IMG/VR virus record: IMGVR_UViG_3300044630_003458
Span: 1 to 35,739 of that record
Length of the DNA stretch: 35,739 bases
Direction: 5' to 3' (one strand)
DNA from: a virus
Shown one piece after another: positions 15,195 to 22,155 of this stretch. Within the stretch, counting starts at the first letter, position 1. The number at the start of each line of letters is the position of its first letter. The notes beneath the pieces are model-generated. The model searched no databases and was not told the DNA's origin. It saw only the letters and a program-made list of their open reading frames with translations. A program made the position numbers and the translations under genes.

Positions 15195-15218
15195 TACGTA
15201 TTGGACACCTGACTTCAA

Positions 15219-16067
15219 TTAAATGTCCAAATACTGTAGTTTAAAATCAATAGCCGAATCCTCATAACCTTCATAACCACGAGGATTACAAACAATACGA
15301 GTCTCACCGATCATGTAATCAAACTTATGATGGGTATGCCCATGAGTCCAAAGTTTAATTTGAGGATGATCCAAAATGAATTCGCTCAAGTCACTAGAAT
15401 ACGCACCGTTCATTAATTGATCGTTTTGGTACTTTGGATGAGTTGACATTTTGCTAGGTGACATGTGACCAACCACTACAAACTTTTCGTCAAACATACC
15501 CTCAATCACTGTGCGAATGTATTCCACACTTCGACGGTGTCTTGCCGCGGTATGTGCAGGACGTAACTTACTGTATCCATTTCCATCATGACGGATGATT
15601 CTATAGTCATTCATCATGTCAGCAACGGCGTGCAATGTAAGTGGATCACCTTTGTTCATGTCAGTCCACAATGTGCAACCAATGAAGGTCACATCATTAA
15701 TGGTACGCATGTCGTCTTCCATGAAGTAAACATTGGGATACTTACCACATTCATTGCGCAGGTCTTGTAAGCTACCAATGAACGTGCCGTGATAGAATTC
15801 ATGGTTACCTGCAATATAGATAACATGAGGGAACTGAAAACTGCACCGCTTCAAGAAGTCTCGGAAGCGAAGGGCAGTTTGTTGGCGCCGTCCTAGATCA
15901 GCAAGAGCGCCGGGAGTATATGGATTGTAATCCATATGAGGATGATCGTGTAGGTCTTGGGCGATCATAATGTCGCCTGACAAGATTAGAACATCGGCGT
16001 TTTCCTCATTCTTGAGATTAATATCCCCGAACTCTAAGTGTAGGTCTGATGCAAGTGCGATTTTCAT
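15219..16067 (-). CDS. Calcineurin-like metallophosphoesterase
   Basis: The 282-residue protein has all five metallophosphoesterase motifs: MKIALASDLHLEFG (Asp8, His10), LILSGDI, IAGNHEFYHG, VVGHMSP and WTHGHTHHKFD. The family hydrolyses phosphomonoesters or diesters with two metals. Substrate (nucleotide, RNA end, 2',3'-cyclic or NADH-type) cannot be deduced. The protein starts exactly at the canonical MKIALASDLH, and the ATG is only seven bases after a TATAAT, so the mRNA should be leaderless. It ends 24 nt before the operator region of the regulator. Confidence 0.92.
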   Translation of the reverse strand: MKIALASDLHLEFGDINLKNEENADVLILSGDIMIAQDLHDHPHMDYNPYTPGALADLGRRQQTALRFRDFLKRCSFQFPHVIYIAGNHEFYHGTFIGSLQDLRNECGKYPNVYFMEDDMRTINDVTFIGCTLWTDMNKGDPLTLHAVADMMNDYRIIRHDGNGYSKLRPAHTAARHRRSVEYIRTVIEGMFDEKFVVVGHMSPSKMSTHPKYQNDQLMNGAYSSDLSEFILDHPQIKLWTHGHTHHKFDYMIGETRIVCNPRGYEGYEDSAIDFKLQYLDI

Positions 16068-16074
16068 AGTTAGT

Positions 16075-16103
16075 ATTATAGCACATTATTTATTAATTGT
16101 CAA
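16075..16103 (-). promoter_or_regulatory. Sigma70 promoter of the phosphoesterase gene
   Basis: TTGACA, 17-nt spacer, TATAAT on the minus strand. The -35 and spacer lie within the last codons of the upstream membrane-protein gene. Only seven bases separate the -10 from the ATG. Confidence 0.85.
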
Positions 16104-16283
16104 CGCCGCGTCACGACATGCCTTTCGCATTTCAGGTGTGAAGTCTGGACTAATCTCGGCAATAGAACAGTTGATTATCCTAGTGCCGTGGGAAGGTACA
16201 TAGTACAAAACTATCCTAGATATGAAAAAGCCTAGTACTAAACACACAATCACTATCAATAGTTCTCTGTGTGATGGTTTCAT
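16086..16283 (-). CDS. Small membrane protein with exported Cys-containing tail (65 aa)
   Basis: The 65-residue protein has an N-terminal transmembrane helix (about 8-27, LLIVIVCLVLGFFISRIVLY). A conserved-looking soluble tail CSIAEISPDFTPEMRKACRD carries two cysteines. The basic N-terminus predicts the tail is periplasmic, where a disulfide could form. Similar tails occur in environmental phage proteins. Function unknown. It is coupled by ATGA to the upstream gene. Confidence 0.72.
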   Translation of the reverse strand: MKPSHRELLIVIVCLVLGFFISRIVLYYVPSHGTRIINCSIAEISPDFTPEMRKACRDAALTINK

Positions 16284-16828
16284 TTACTATGCTCCTCGCA
16301 AGTGGTCTTGATCCAACCTTTGCCGTTAGTCATACCGGGTTTGCCGCACACTTCACATGTTACACATGACATTGATTCTGCCATGCGAACCACTCCACTA
16401 GTATATTCGTCACCGCCGGATGTGTAGAATCGTAATGTACCAAATTTTTCTTTTATCTGATCGGCCACCAACTGGGGAATCTTATCGGACACTTTGCGCA
16501 ATTCTCCTGCAAGTGCCTTATCAACTTCTTCTTGTTGCCATGCTGATATGATACTAGGGTCCTTAATATACAATGCTTCGTATAGTGAAGACAAGTCTCC
16601 GGCATATGCCTTTTCAATTGCTAGGTTAAACTTGATACTCTTTTCAATTTGCTCATTCTTCCAATCAATATGGCTTTGAATCAAACTACAAGCGTGGTTG
16701 ATAAGCTGGAACCAGCCATCATCAATTTCAAATCCCCATGACATGCAGGACTCCTTTACATCACTATTGCGATTAACAAAAATCTTGGGATACTTTTCGC
16801 ATAGATATGCGTCTTTTTCGGGACTCAT
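16280..16828 (-). CDS. Conserved phage protein with C-terminal zinc-ribbon-like cluster
   Basis: The 182-residue protein contains KYPKIFVNRNSDVKESCMSW and GFEIDDGWFQLINHAC, followed by a long helical insert (50-115). Then come IKEKFGTLRFYTSGGDEYTS and a terminal CVTCEVCGKPG...TTCEEH cluster that could bind zinc. These features define a hypothetical family common in environmental phages. Function unknown. It is part of the leftward operon starting at 18332, with an AAGGAA ribosome site. Confidence 0.75.
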   Translation of the reverse strand: MSPEKDAYLCEKYPKIFVNRNSDVKESCMSWGFEIDDGWFQLINHACSLIQSHIDWKNEQIEKSIKFNLAIEKAYAGDLSSLYEALYIKDPSIISAWQQEEVDKALAGELRKVSDKIPQLVADQIKEKFGTLRFYTSGGDEYTSGVVRMAESMSCVTCEVCGKPGMTNGKGWIKTTCEEHSK

Positions 16829-16837
16829 TATTATTCC

Positions 16838-17155
16838 TTAAATTTTAAGTGTTGCCCAAAAGGCAGTTTTTTCTAGGTCTTGTTTGAATTCAGGGTACAC
16901 ATCATCAAGCTGCCATTCTTGAATTTCTTCGTAACCTTTCAGTCGTTTTTTGTGAAACATTCGATCGGCATCATAACTACTACCATTAACTAATCTAGTC
17001 TGTAGTTTGACACCACGTCGGCCCCAGAATGTTACATACTTGTTTGTGTGAAAATGCCATGCTTGACTTACTGGAACATCTTCTGCTAACAGAATGATAC
17101 CCCATATTTTGTCATGCTTGTCTTCCTGACACCAACCAATGTGTACGTATTTCAT
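16838..17155 (-). CDS. WGR-domain-like phage protein
   Basis: The 105-residue protein has the core phrase YVTFWGRRGVKLQTRLV, then DADRMFHKKRLKGYEEI. This matches the WGR pattern (aromatic-WGR-x-G, then x-F-x-K-K...K-G-Y). WGR domains bind nucleic acid ends and occur in poly(ADP-ribose) polymerases and in bacterial proteins. The N-terminal WCQEDKHDKIWGIILLAE is specific to phage versions. No catalytic domain is attached. Whether it links to the phage NAD/macro-domain genes is speculation. No strong ribosome site is seen, so it may rely on readthrough coupling from the micropeptide upstream. Confidence 0.65.
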   Translation of the reverse strand: MKYVHIGWCQEDKHDKIWGIILLAEDVPVSQAWHFHTNKYVTFWGRRGVKLQTRLVNGSSYDADRMFHKKRLKGYEEIQEWQLDDVYPEFKQDLEKTAFWATLKI

Positions 17156-17165
17156 TTATTCAATC

Positions 17166-17309
17166 TTATAGAAAATGGTTAACGACAATTGCGGCGTTGA
17201 ATGCACTGAAAAAAATATTAATCCATCCAAGATTATCAAAGCCACGTTCAAAGTCACGCTTGGCCCAATAGCCCAGTACAATTGCGAAAAACAAATTAAG
17301 TAAAATCAT
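17166..17309 (-). CDS. Membrane micropeptide (47 aa), coupled to L7/L12-like gene
   Basis: Translating the minus strand from ATG at 17309 (overlapping the upstream stop as ATGA) gives 47 residues. They have two hydrophobic segments (MILLNLFFAIVLGYW and WINIFFSAFNAAIVVNHFL) around a charged loop AKRDFERGFDN. The product fills what would otherwise be a 150-nt gap. The hairpin-like two-helix topology suggests an inner-membrane protein. No family is recognised. Confidence 0.7.
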   Translation of the reverse strand: MILLNLFFAIVLGYWAKRDFERGFDNLGWINIFFSAFNAAIVVNHFL

Positions 17310-17695
17310 ACGGTAAATCCTGCCATACGCAATTGTAGTAATGCACTATTGCGGGTATTGGGTTCCACTTCAACTTTGATAGAATTACCAAGAAGCAAAC
17401 TATCACACATATCCTTAGCTTCTTTGAGACCAAGTCTACGTTTGTCAACAGTACGCAATGCCTTAATCATTGACACCTTGTTGGCAGCTGATTCAAATTT
17501 ATAAATACTGATTACACTATTATACTCACCGGTCAACATGGCAAAAAAGATGTGCCCTTTAATTGAAGGATCAAGGGTATCCGCCATAGTCTCCCACAAC
17601 TTCATGCCCTCATCACTGCCATAGGCTTCTGTAATGCTACGAATGAAATTGATACCGCTTTGAATTATATCTTGCTTATGTTCTTCTGGGATCAT
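17306..17695 (-). CDS. Protein with ribosomal L7/L12 C-terminal-like domain
   Basis: In the 129-residue protein, the last ~55 residues follow the bL12 C-terminal-domain pattern: KVSMIKALRTVDKRRLGLKE, then AKDMCDSL, a Val-rich strand and ALLQLRMAGFTV. This matches bL12 K-V-x-x-I-K-x-V-R...GLKEAKD...L..AGA. That domain recruits translation GTPases (IF-2, EF-Tu, EF-G) to the ribosome. The N-terminal ~70 residues are unrelated to bL12 and would have to provide any ribosome contact. Viral bL12-type proteins are known from metagenomes. It may alter translation factor recruitment (inference). It is coupled to the SWIM-protein gene by ATGA. Confidence 0.72.
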   Translation of the reverse strand: MIPEEHKQDIIQSGINFIRSITEAYGSDEGMKLWETMADTLDPSIKGHIFFAMLTGEYNSVISIYKFESAANKVSMIKALRTVDKRRLGLKEAKDMCDSLLLGNSIKVEVEPNTRNSALLQLRMAGFTV

Positions 17696-18084
17696 TTTGA
17701 TACTTCGGTGCTAAGTTCTGAAACATGCTTGCATTGCTTGCGGAATTGAAAGCCGGTGCAAGTGCAAGACCAACCTTGACTGTTACGGGCAACAATATAC
17801 TTGTTACCTTTGCTACCTGGAACTTCCCAAGTCTTAACATCAGTTTCGATGTTCTTGAAGTCACCTGATAAAATCTTTAGATCCTCAACAAAGTCCATTG
17901 TGATAACACGAATAGGCCAACTATCATCACCACTCATACAGAATTGACGATCATTCAGCCACTTGTAAGAGGGAAGAACTTTGCCTTCATATTCATGAAA
18001 AGCAGGGCGGGGAGGAATCATACGAGGACCTTGACTATACCTAGCACGAACTTTAACGACACTACCTACAGTTGGAACTCGCAT
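17692..18084 (-). CDS. SWIM zinc-finger phage protein
   Basis: The 130-residue protein starts MRVPTVGSVVKVRARYSQGP with an SH3/KOW-like basic N-terminal part (to ~65). The C-terminal TWEVPGSKGNKYIVARNSQG leads into WSCTCTGFQFRKQCKHVSEL. The CxCx(n)CxH arrangement is a SWIM zinc finger, used in DNA or protein binding. Proteins of this architecture are widespread in environmental phages. Probable role: nucleic-acid-binding accessory factor, not further defined. The ribosome site AGGAGT precedes ATG at 18084. Confidence 0.8.
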   Translation of the reverse strand: MRVPTVGSVVKVRARYSQGPRMIPPRPAFHEYEGKVLPSYKWLNDRQFCMSGDDSWPIRVITMDFVEDLKILSGDFKNIETDVKTWEVPGSKGNKYIVARNSQGWSCTCTGFQFRKQCKHVSELSTEVSK

Positions 18085-18104
18085 GAAACACTCCTATTTT
18101 ATTG

Positions 18105-18332
18105 TTAACTTACAGCTTTAATAGTGACCACTGATTCTTTGAGAATAGACTCTCCAAATACAGTAGCTTCACCATCTTCGTTTTCAATGGATAGCATTTT
18201 CATGTTATTGATGCCACCTATCATTTCACGCATAACAACCTTCTCATTACCAGGTTCAGCATTTGCCGCCATAGTAATTTTACCACTGAAGGTGCCATAA
18301 CTGTTTGTAACTTTAACTTCTAAATGTGCCAT
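18105..18332 (-). CDS. Hypothetical protein (75 aa), first gene of early operon
   Basis: The 75-residue soluble protein (MAHLEVKVTNSYGTFSGKIT...) looks all-beta with a short helix (EKVVMREMIGGINNMKML). It has AAAGGAG just upstream and a promoter 23 nt before the start. No family is recognised. It heads the leftward operon to 16086. Confidence 0.72.
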   Translation of the reverse strand: MAHLEVKVTNSYGTFSGKITMAANAEPGNEKVVMREMIGGINNMKMLSIENEDGEATVFGESILKESVVTIKAVS

Positions 18333-18354
18333 ATATATCTCCTTTTAGCAAGAT

Positions 18355-18383
18355 ATTATACAACACATTTGATTAGGCGTCAA
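18355..18383 (-). promoter_or_regulatory. Sigma70 promoter for operon 18332-16086
   Basis: TTGACG, 17-nt spacer, TATAAT on the minus strand. The -35 and the stop codon region of the upstream gene overlap (codons Val-Asp-Ala-stop). Confidence 0.8.
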
Positions 18384-18780
18384 CAGTTTCGGCTTCTTTC
18401 GCAAAAGCCTCATCCAACGTGACCCAGACCCCTTCGTTTGCGTAGAAGCGCACGAACCAAGTGGCCACACCGTTAATGTTGCGCAGGATGTAGTCGTATT
18501 CCTCTTGCTGGCAGCAGTCAAAATACTCGTCTGCGTTTTTGTACTTGTTAACGCACAGTTCCTCGCCACGTTGTGTGTATGCTTCGTCAGCAGTTTCGCC
18601 AAAAGTCTCTCGCAGGCTAGAGAAGCCGCCCAAGCTCACAAGTGCTTTGACTTCAAAAGGATCCATGTAGTGATTCTGCAGGATCTTGCCGTTGTTGCTC
18701 AAGTAGCCGTCCCAGTGACAGTAGACCTGCTCAACTGTGCCGTCTGCGAACTCAAGTGCGATTGTAGAACGTGTACCCAT
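18373..18780 (-). CDS. Conserved phage protein of the MGTRSxIA...YCHWDGY type
   Basis: The 135-residue protein starts MGTRSTIALEFADGTVEQVY and continues CHWDGYLSNNGKILQNHY, a signature shared by many hypothetical phage proteins. A middle helical part with two Cys pairs follows (ELCVNKY, YFDCCQQEEYDY), and then WFVRFYANEGVWVTLDEAF. The fold and role are unknown to me. It has its own strong promoter and a GGAG ribosome site, so it is an early monocistronic unit. Confidence 0.8.
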   Translation of the reverse strand: MGTRSTIALEFADGTVEQVYCHWDGYLSNNGKILQNHYMDPFEVKALVSLGGFSSLRETFGETADEAYTQRGEELCVNKYKNADEYFDCCQQEEYDYILRNINGVATWFVRFYANEGVWVTLDEAFAKEAETVDA

Positions 18781-18814
18781 TTGTAACTCCTGTTGTTTGA
18801 CTGTCTAAGATTCT

Positions 18815-18843
18815 ATTATATACCCAAAACCAATTACTGTCAA
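18815..18843 (-). promoter_or_regulatory. Sigma70 promoter
   Basis: Minus strand TTGACA, 17-nt spacer, TATAAT; the spacer includes GGTTTTGGGTA, part of the shared extended motif. It drives the gene at 18780. Confidence 0.88.
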
Positions 18844-18847
18844 TCTT

Positions 18848-19120
18848 TTACACCAAGTCAACTTGAATTTGTTTGCCACGAATTGTAGTACCAATTCCGC
18901 TTGGAACGGGGTCGTTGTATTTTTGTGCTTCCTGACGCATAGAGGACAGTTGAAGTAATGCGTCCCATGCTAGGCTACGTGACATCGTGGTAGCAAACAT
19001 CGACACCGCTTGTGTTATTGTCATGTAAAGACCAACATCATTTTCAGAACCATCACCTTTAAAAATGATGCGGATTTTCTGAGAGTTTTTCAAACCATAA
19101 ATTATAGTCGGTGTACGCAT
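18848..19120 (-). CDS. Hypothetical early protein (90 aa)
   Basis: The 90-residue protein (MRTPTIIYGLKNSQKIRIIF...) is predicted alpha/beta with a central helix (AVSMFATTMSRSLAWDALLQ) and a beta-like tail ending KQIQVDLV. No family is recognised. It is monocistronic: AAAGGA ribosome site, own promoter 33 nt upstream. Confidence 0.68.
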   Translation of the reverse strand: MRTPTIIYGLKNSQKIRIIFKGDGSENDVGLYMTITQAVSMFATTMSRSLAWDALLQLSSMRQEAQKYNDPVPSGIGTTIRGKQIQVDLV

Positions 19121-19152
19121 TTTGTGTCCTTTAGTTGACTGTTTAAGATTCT

Positions 19153-19181
19153 ATTATATACCCAAACCGATTTATTGTCAA
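19153..19181 (-). promoter_or_regulatory. Sigma70 promoter (extended shared motif)
   Basis: TTGACA, 17-nt spacer reading ATAAATCGGTTTGGGTA, then TATAAT, on the minus strand. It is the archetype of the repeated promoter in this window. Confidence 0.9.
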
Positions 19182-19188
19182 CCTTTGG

Positions 19189-19214
19189 ACAAAAGTTCCT
19201 TTCGGAACTTTTGT
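19189..19214 (-). terminator. Hairpin terminator after gene 19221
   Basis: ACAAAAGTTCC and GGAACTTTTGT form an 11-bp stem closed by a GAAA tetraloop (minus strand). It sits 7 nt after the stop codon and directly before the next promoter. Confidence 0.8.
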
Positions 19215-19220
19215 AGTACT

Positions 19221-19427
19221 TTAGACTCTACCTGCGTAGTCTGCTCTCACATACCACTCGGGTGCATAGTCTAGGGTGTTGTGTTCTTTGTTGTAAGAAA
19301 TAGCACGATTGCGGGCTTCGTCTTCGTTGTCGTAATACTCCGTGTCCCAATGTTTTTGACCACTGAAACGATCATACTCGGTGAACACTACTTTGAACAG
19401 ACCTTGCTGTAAAGTGACTTTTGCCAT
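19221..19427 (-). CDS. Small conserved-looking early protein (68 aa)
   Basis: The 68-residue protein (MAKVTLQQGLFKVVFTEYDR...) has alternating beta strands with a helical DEARNRAISYNKEHN and an aromatic end (YAPEWYVRADYAGRV). The pattern resembles small phage proteins of unknown role. It is bounded by its own promoter (overlapped by a 16-bp palindrome) and a strong terminator. Confidence 0.72.
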   Translation of the reverse strand: MAKVTLQQGLFKVVFTEYDRFSGQKHWDTEYYDNEDEARNRAISYNKEHNTLDYAPEWYVRADYAGRV

Positions 19428-19456
19428 TGTGTCTTCCTTTCTCGGAGGTTATTAAC

Positions 19457-19472
19457 TACTGTATATACAGTA
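19457..19472. promoter_or_regulatory. 16-bp perfect palindrome overlapping a -10
   Basis: TACTGTATATACAGTA is fully self-complementary and covers part of the -10 of the promoter of gene 19427. It could be an operator. The inner CTGT-N4-ACAG spacing is shorter than the Escherichia coli LexA box. Confidence 0.5.
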
Positions 19473-19497
19473 TAAGCCCAATTGGATTTATTGTCAA
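19469..19497 (-). promoter_or_regulatory. Sigma70 promoter of gene 19427
   Basis: TTGACA, 17-nt spacer, TATACT on the minus strand, about 40 nt before the start codon. Confidence 0.82.
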
Positions 19498-19519
19498 GAA
19501 AAAGCCCCTTTCGGGGCTT
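19498..19519 (-). terminator. Intrinsic terminator after AAA ATPase
   Basis: On the minus strand AAGCCCC-GAAA-GGGGCTT is followed by TTTTC. It begins 3 nt after the ATPase stop and ends at the next promoter's -35. Confidence 0.88.
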
Positions 19520-19521
19520 GT

Positions 19522-20583
19522 TTAGAATGCCGAGAAGTAGTCGTAAGACTTGTTCTTGACCTTTGTCAGAATCAAGCGAGTGCCTTTGTCTTCAAAGACA
19601 AACTTGCCTGCCTGTGCATCAACCGACACCAATGCGTTAGCATTGAAGTGCAAGTACTCCCAATCACAAGAATCATCCTCTGGATCTGCGTCAAAGGACA
19701 CTTCGACACCTTTTGGTTGCAATGGGTTACCATCGAACACGCTAGGATTCACATCACCTTTTACAGCTTCTCCGTTGTGAATGATTTCAACACTGTACTT
19801 AGAGCCACCGTCAAACTCAGGCTTAGCATTCAACATCTTCAAAGATTCTTGAGGAGTTTCGTCATAGCGATTCATTTCTTCGACCAATGCTTTCAACATG
19901 TCAAAGTTGAATTCTGAAAACAAGCTAGCGATGGAAACAATCTTTTCAATGTGACCTTTGTTTTCCAAATTGTCTTGGCAGTATTCACGAATGAATTCTG
20001 AATCCAGACCTTTGAAGTCTAGCATGTAGAAGATACGACCTGGACGATTACGCATGTGAAAGTCAACACGGTACTTGTCATTGGTTGTCAACATGAACAA
20101 CTTCTTAGAAGGGAACACACCGTCGAGCAATGTCAAGATGGCTTCCTGTTCATCACGGTCATAAGTCTTTTCAAATTCATCAAACAAGATAGCGCATGGC
20201 TGAGTGATAGTTTGAATGAAAGAATTGAACTTGTCACCGTGCCATGGGGCATTGATAACAATAGTAGGGATACCTTGCTTTGCTAATTCAATAGCAATGT
20301 TCTTGGTCAACAGTGTCTTACCTGAACCCTTCTCACCAGTCAGCATAACACCAGTAGCCGCAGGACGAGACAAGAAAGTACGAATCACCCGATCGGTGTT
20401 CTTCAAGCAATCACCATATACCTTGCTAAGTGGGGTGAAATTGTCAATGTGTTCGAGATACAATGCGCCGCTCATTGGCATTTCTTTGATAGTGTAGTTA
20501 CCTGCTGGCAGCATATCACGCACATCCATAGATTCATCGGAAGCTACAGTGAAGGCGTTGCCATTTTTAATAAAGCGAGTCAT
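19522..20583 (-). CDS. AAA-family ATPase
   Basis: The 353-residue protein has Walker A GEKGSGKT (83-90), Walker B AILFDEFEKT (131-140), a sensor-1-like LTTNDKYR (165-172) and an Arg-finger candidate NRPGR (179-183). The N-terminal 80 residues and C-terminal ~110 beta-rich residues are not recognised. It probably remodels a protein or nucleic-acid complex in the cytoplasm; related ATPases recur in environmental phages. It is monocistronic, with a promoter ~37 nt upstream and a terminator. No partner gene is adjacent apart from the NAD block. Confidence 0.9.
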   Translation of the reverse strand: MTRFIKNGNAFTVASDESMDVRDMLPAGNYTIKEMPMSGALYLEHIDNFTPLSKVYGDCLKNTDRVIRTFLSRPAATGVMLTGEKGSGKTLLTKNIAIELAKQGIPTIVINAPWHGDKFNSFIQTITQPCAILFDEFEKTYDRDEQEAILTLLDGVFPSKKLFMLTTNDKYRVDFHMRNRPGRIFYMLDFKGLDSEFIREYCQDNLENKGHIEKIVSIASLFSEFNFDMLKALVEEMNRYDETPQESLKMLNAKPEFDGGSKYSVEIIHNGEAVKGDVNPSVFDGNPLQPKGVEVSFDADPEDDSCDWEYLHFNANALVSVDAQAGKFVFEDKGTRLILTKVKNKSYDYFSAF

Positions 20584-20620
20584 GAATTTCTTTCAAACAA
20601 TTTAACGATTTAGAACTTGT

Positions 20621-20649
20621 ATTATATGCGAGTTTGGATTTGTTGCATA
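20621..20649 (-). promoter_or_regulatory. Probable sigma70 promoter of the ATPase gene
   Basis: TATAAT at 20621-20626 (minus) with a weak -35 (TATGCA) 17 nt away. The spacer shares AAATCC with the other promoters. The -10 is strong but the -35 is poor, so it is a weaker or activated promoter. Confidence 0.6.
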
Positions 20650-20650
20650 G

Positions 20651-20672
20651 AAGAAAAGGGCAAGTGCCCCTT
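20651..20672 (-). terminator. Terminator after NAMPT gene
   Basis: On the minus strand GGGC-ACTT-GCCC followed by TTTTCTTC, a few bases after the NAMPT stop. Confidence 0.7.
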
Positions 20673-20675
20673 TCT

Positions 20676-22073
20676 TTATTTCATGCTGTTGGCACGAACT
20701 TCGTTAAAGGTGTATTCGCGGATGAGTTTACCATCACGGAATACTTCCACCAGAGCATCAGTCCAAGGACCAATGCCTTTGTCAGTCCATCCTCTTGGTG
20801 CTTCAACACTAGATGCGAATTCACCACCGGATTGCCAAAGAGTGACACGACCTTTCTTAGAGGCTTTCACTTGGTCAGTGATTGGGTCTTTGAACACATC
20901 GACCCATTCACCGTTGACTTCTGCACTTGAACACTTCATAGCGAACTTTTGTGTATCACGGTCAAGTTGTTGCAACAATGCACCACCCATACCGAATGCA
21001 ATGTTATCCATGCTGTAGCCATGTACATCAACAATCACCCCAAGAATTGACTTGATGCCCAATTGGTTGATACCGTCACCCCACAATACACGAACATTGT
21101 TCAGTACTTTGTAGCCTTTACTGTTTGTAGTGTAGCCGAAACCTTCAGCCAAAATGCGGAACATCTTTGGCAACACTTCAACAGGGTCACCACTGTCTGG
21201 ACGAATAACAACCGTAGCACCGCTATCAATAACTTGTTGTTTCAACTCAGTGCCCCACATGCGGCATGCTTCGTAAATGTCGTAGCTGTCAGAAACAACT
21301 GCCAACAATGCACCGGGCTTGCCGAATTGACTAACCATGTTGCTGTAGGCTTTTACTTCACCTGCACGACCCCAACTGGTGATTGTACTGTGTTCTGCGG
21401 CTGGGATTGAGAAACCAGCAATACCAGCATTGTAATATTCACGAGCAAACAGAACACCAGTAATAGTGTCAGTTCCCATAAAGTTGACCAGGTGCGCGGC
21501 ACTTCCGATGCCAGCACTTTCAAGGCTAGATACGCCCCGAGCACCAAAATCGTGCAACTTAAAATCAATAGTTTTAGGATCACCTGATTTCTCCAAGTAC
21601 TCTGTGAGAATGTTTTTAATGAATTTGCTTTGTGTAGATACAGTAGTACCATACCACACTGCTCGGAGCAATGCAGTCTCAAGCCAAGTAGTCAACCAGA
21701 AGCATTCTGGATCTGTGTTTTCAATTGTAGCAAGAATATTTTTAACTGGGACAACCGTTCCTTCCGGGACTGCCCTAATGACAACTGGGAGGTATCCATT
21801 GTGCTGGTCAAGAATGTACTGCCATCCTGTTCTGTTGAAAGGCTCACCGTGCAGGGTAAGGATTTCATCAGCAATGTCAATGTCTGATTGTGTGATGGGT
21901 GCAAGCAGGTATTCCTTGATAAAAGCCTGTAGTCCGAAGAATACTGTTCTATCGTAACGGCCACCGCGACTTTCGATATAACTATAAACACCAGTAGTTC
22001 CTGCTGGGTATTGTTTGAACATGCTGACTTTGTAGCTGTCAGTGTTCAGGATAAGATTTTTTGCGAGTTTCAT
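20676..22073 (-). CDS. nadV: Nicotinamide phosphoribosyltransferase (NAMPT/NadV)
   Basis: The 465-residue protein aligns throughout with NAMPT. It has HDFGARGVSSLESAGIGSAA (His174, Phe176, Arg179), GTDTITG (Asp202), the catalytic His228 in AAEHST, SDSYDIY (Asp262) and IRPDSGDP (Arg291, Asp293). The C-terminal FKDPITDQVKASKKGR block is also conserved. It makes NMN from nicotinamide and PRPP. With the NMN adenylyltransferase at 24321 this is a complete two-step NAD+ salvage route, as in vibriophage KVP40. It has a good ribosome site (AAAGGAAC), its own promoter and its own terminator, so it can be expressed strongly and early. Confidence 0.97.
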   Translation of the reverse strand: MKLAKNLILNTDSYKVSMFKQYPAGTTGVYSYIESRGGRYDRTVFFGLQAFIKEYLLAPITQSDIDIADEILTLHGEPFNRTGWQYILDQHNGYLPVVIRAVPEGTVVPVKNILATIENTDPECFWLTTWLETALLRAVWYGTTVSTQSKFIKNILTEYLEKSGDPKTIDFKLHDFGARGVSSLESAGIGSAAHLVNFMGTDTITGVLFAREYYNAGIAGFSIPAAEHSTITSWGRAGEVKAYSNMVSQFGKPGALLAVVSDSYDIYEACRMWGTELKQQVIDSGATVVIRPDSGDPVEVLPKMFRILAEGFGYTTNSKGYKVLNNVRVLWGDGINQLGIKSILGVIVDVHGYSMDNIAFGMGGALLQQLDRDTQKFAMKCSSAEVNGEWVDVFKDPITDQVKASKKGRVTLWQSGGEFASSVEAPRGWTDKGIGPWTDALVEVFRDGKLIREYTFNEVRANSMK

Positions 22074-22126
22074 AATAAAGTTCCTTTATCAAAATTGCCA
22101 GGCGTCTATCGCTTGGACTTGTTTAT

Positions 22127-22155
22127 AGTATAACATTAACCTATTTTAATGTCAA
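22127..22155 (-). promoter_or_regulatory. Sigma70 promoter of NAMPT gene
   Basis: TTGACA, 17-nt spacer, TATACT on the minus strand. The TGA inside TTGACA is the stop codon of the upstream macro-domain gene. Confidence 0.85.

Noticed and set aside
18345-18602. Minus-strand 85-aa frame
   Set aside because: Overlaps the conserved 135-aa gene in another frame and has no ribosome site of its own.
19457-19472. LexA box
   Set aside because: The inner spacing CTGT-N4-ACAG is four bases shorter than the Escherichia coli consensus, so it is kept only as an unnamed palindrome.
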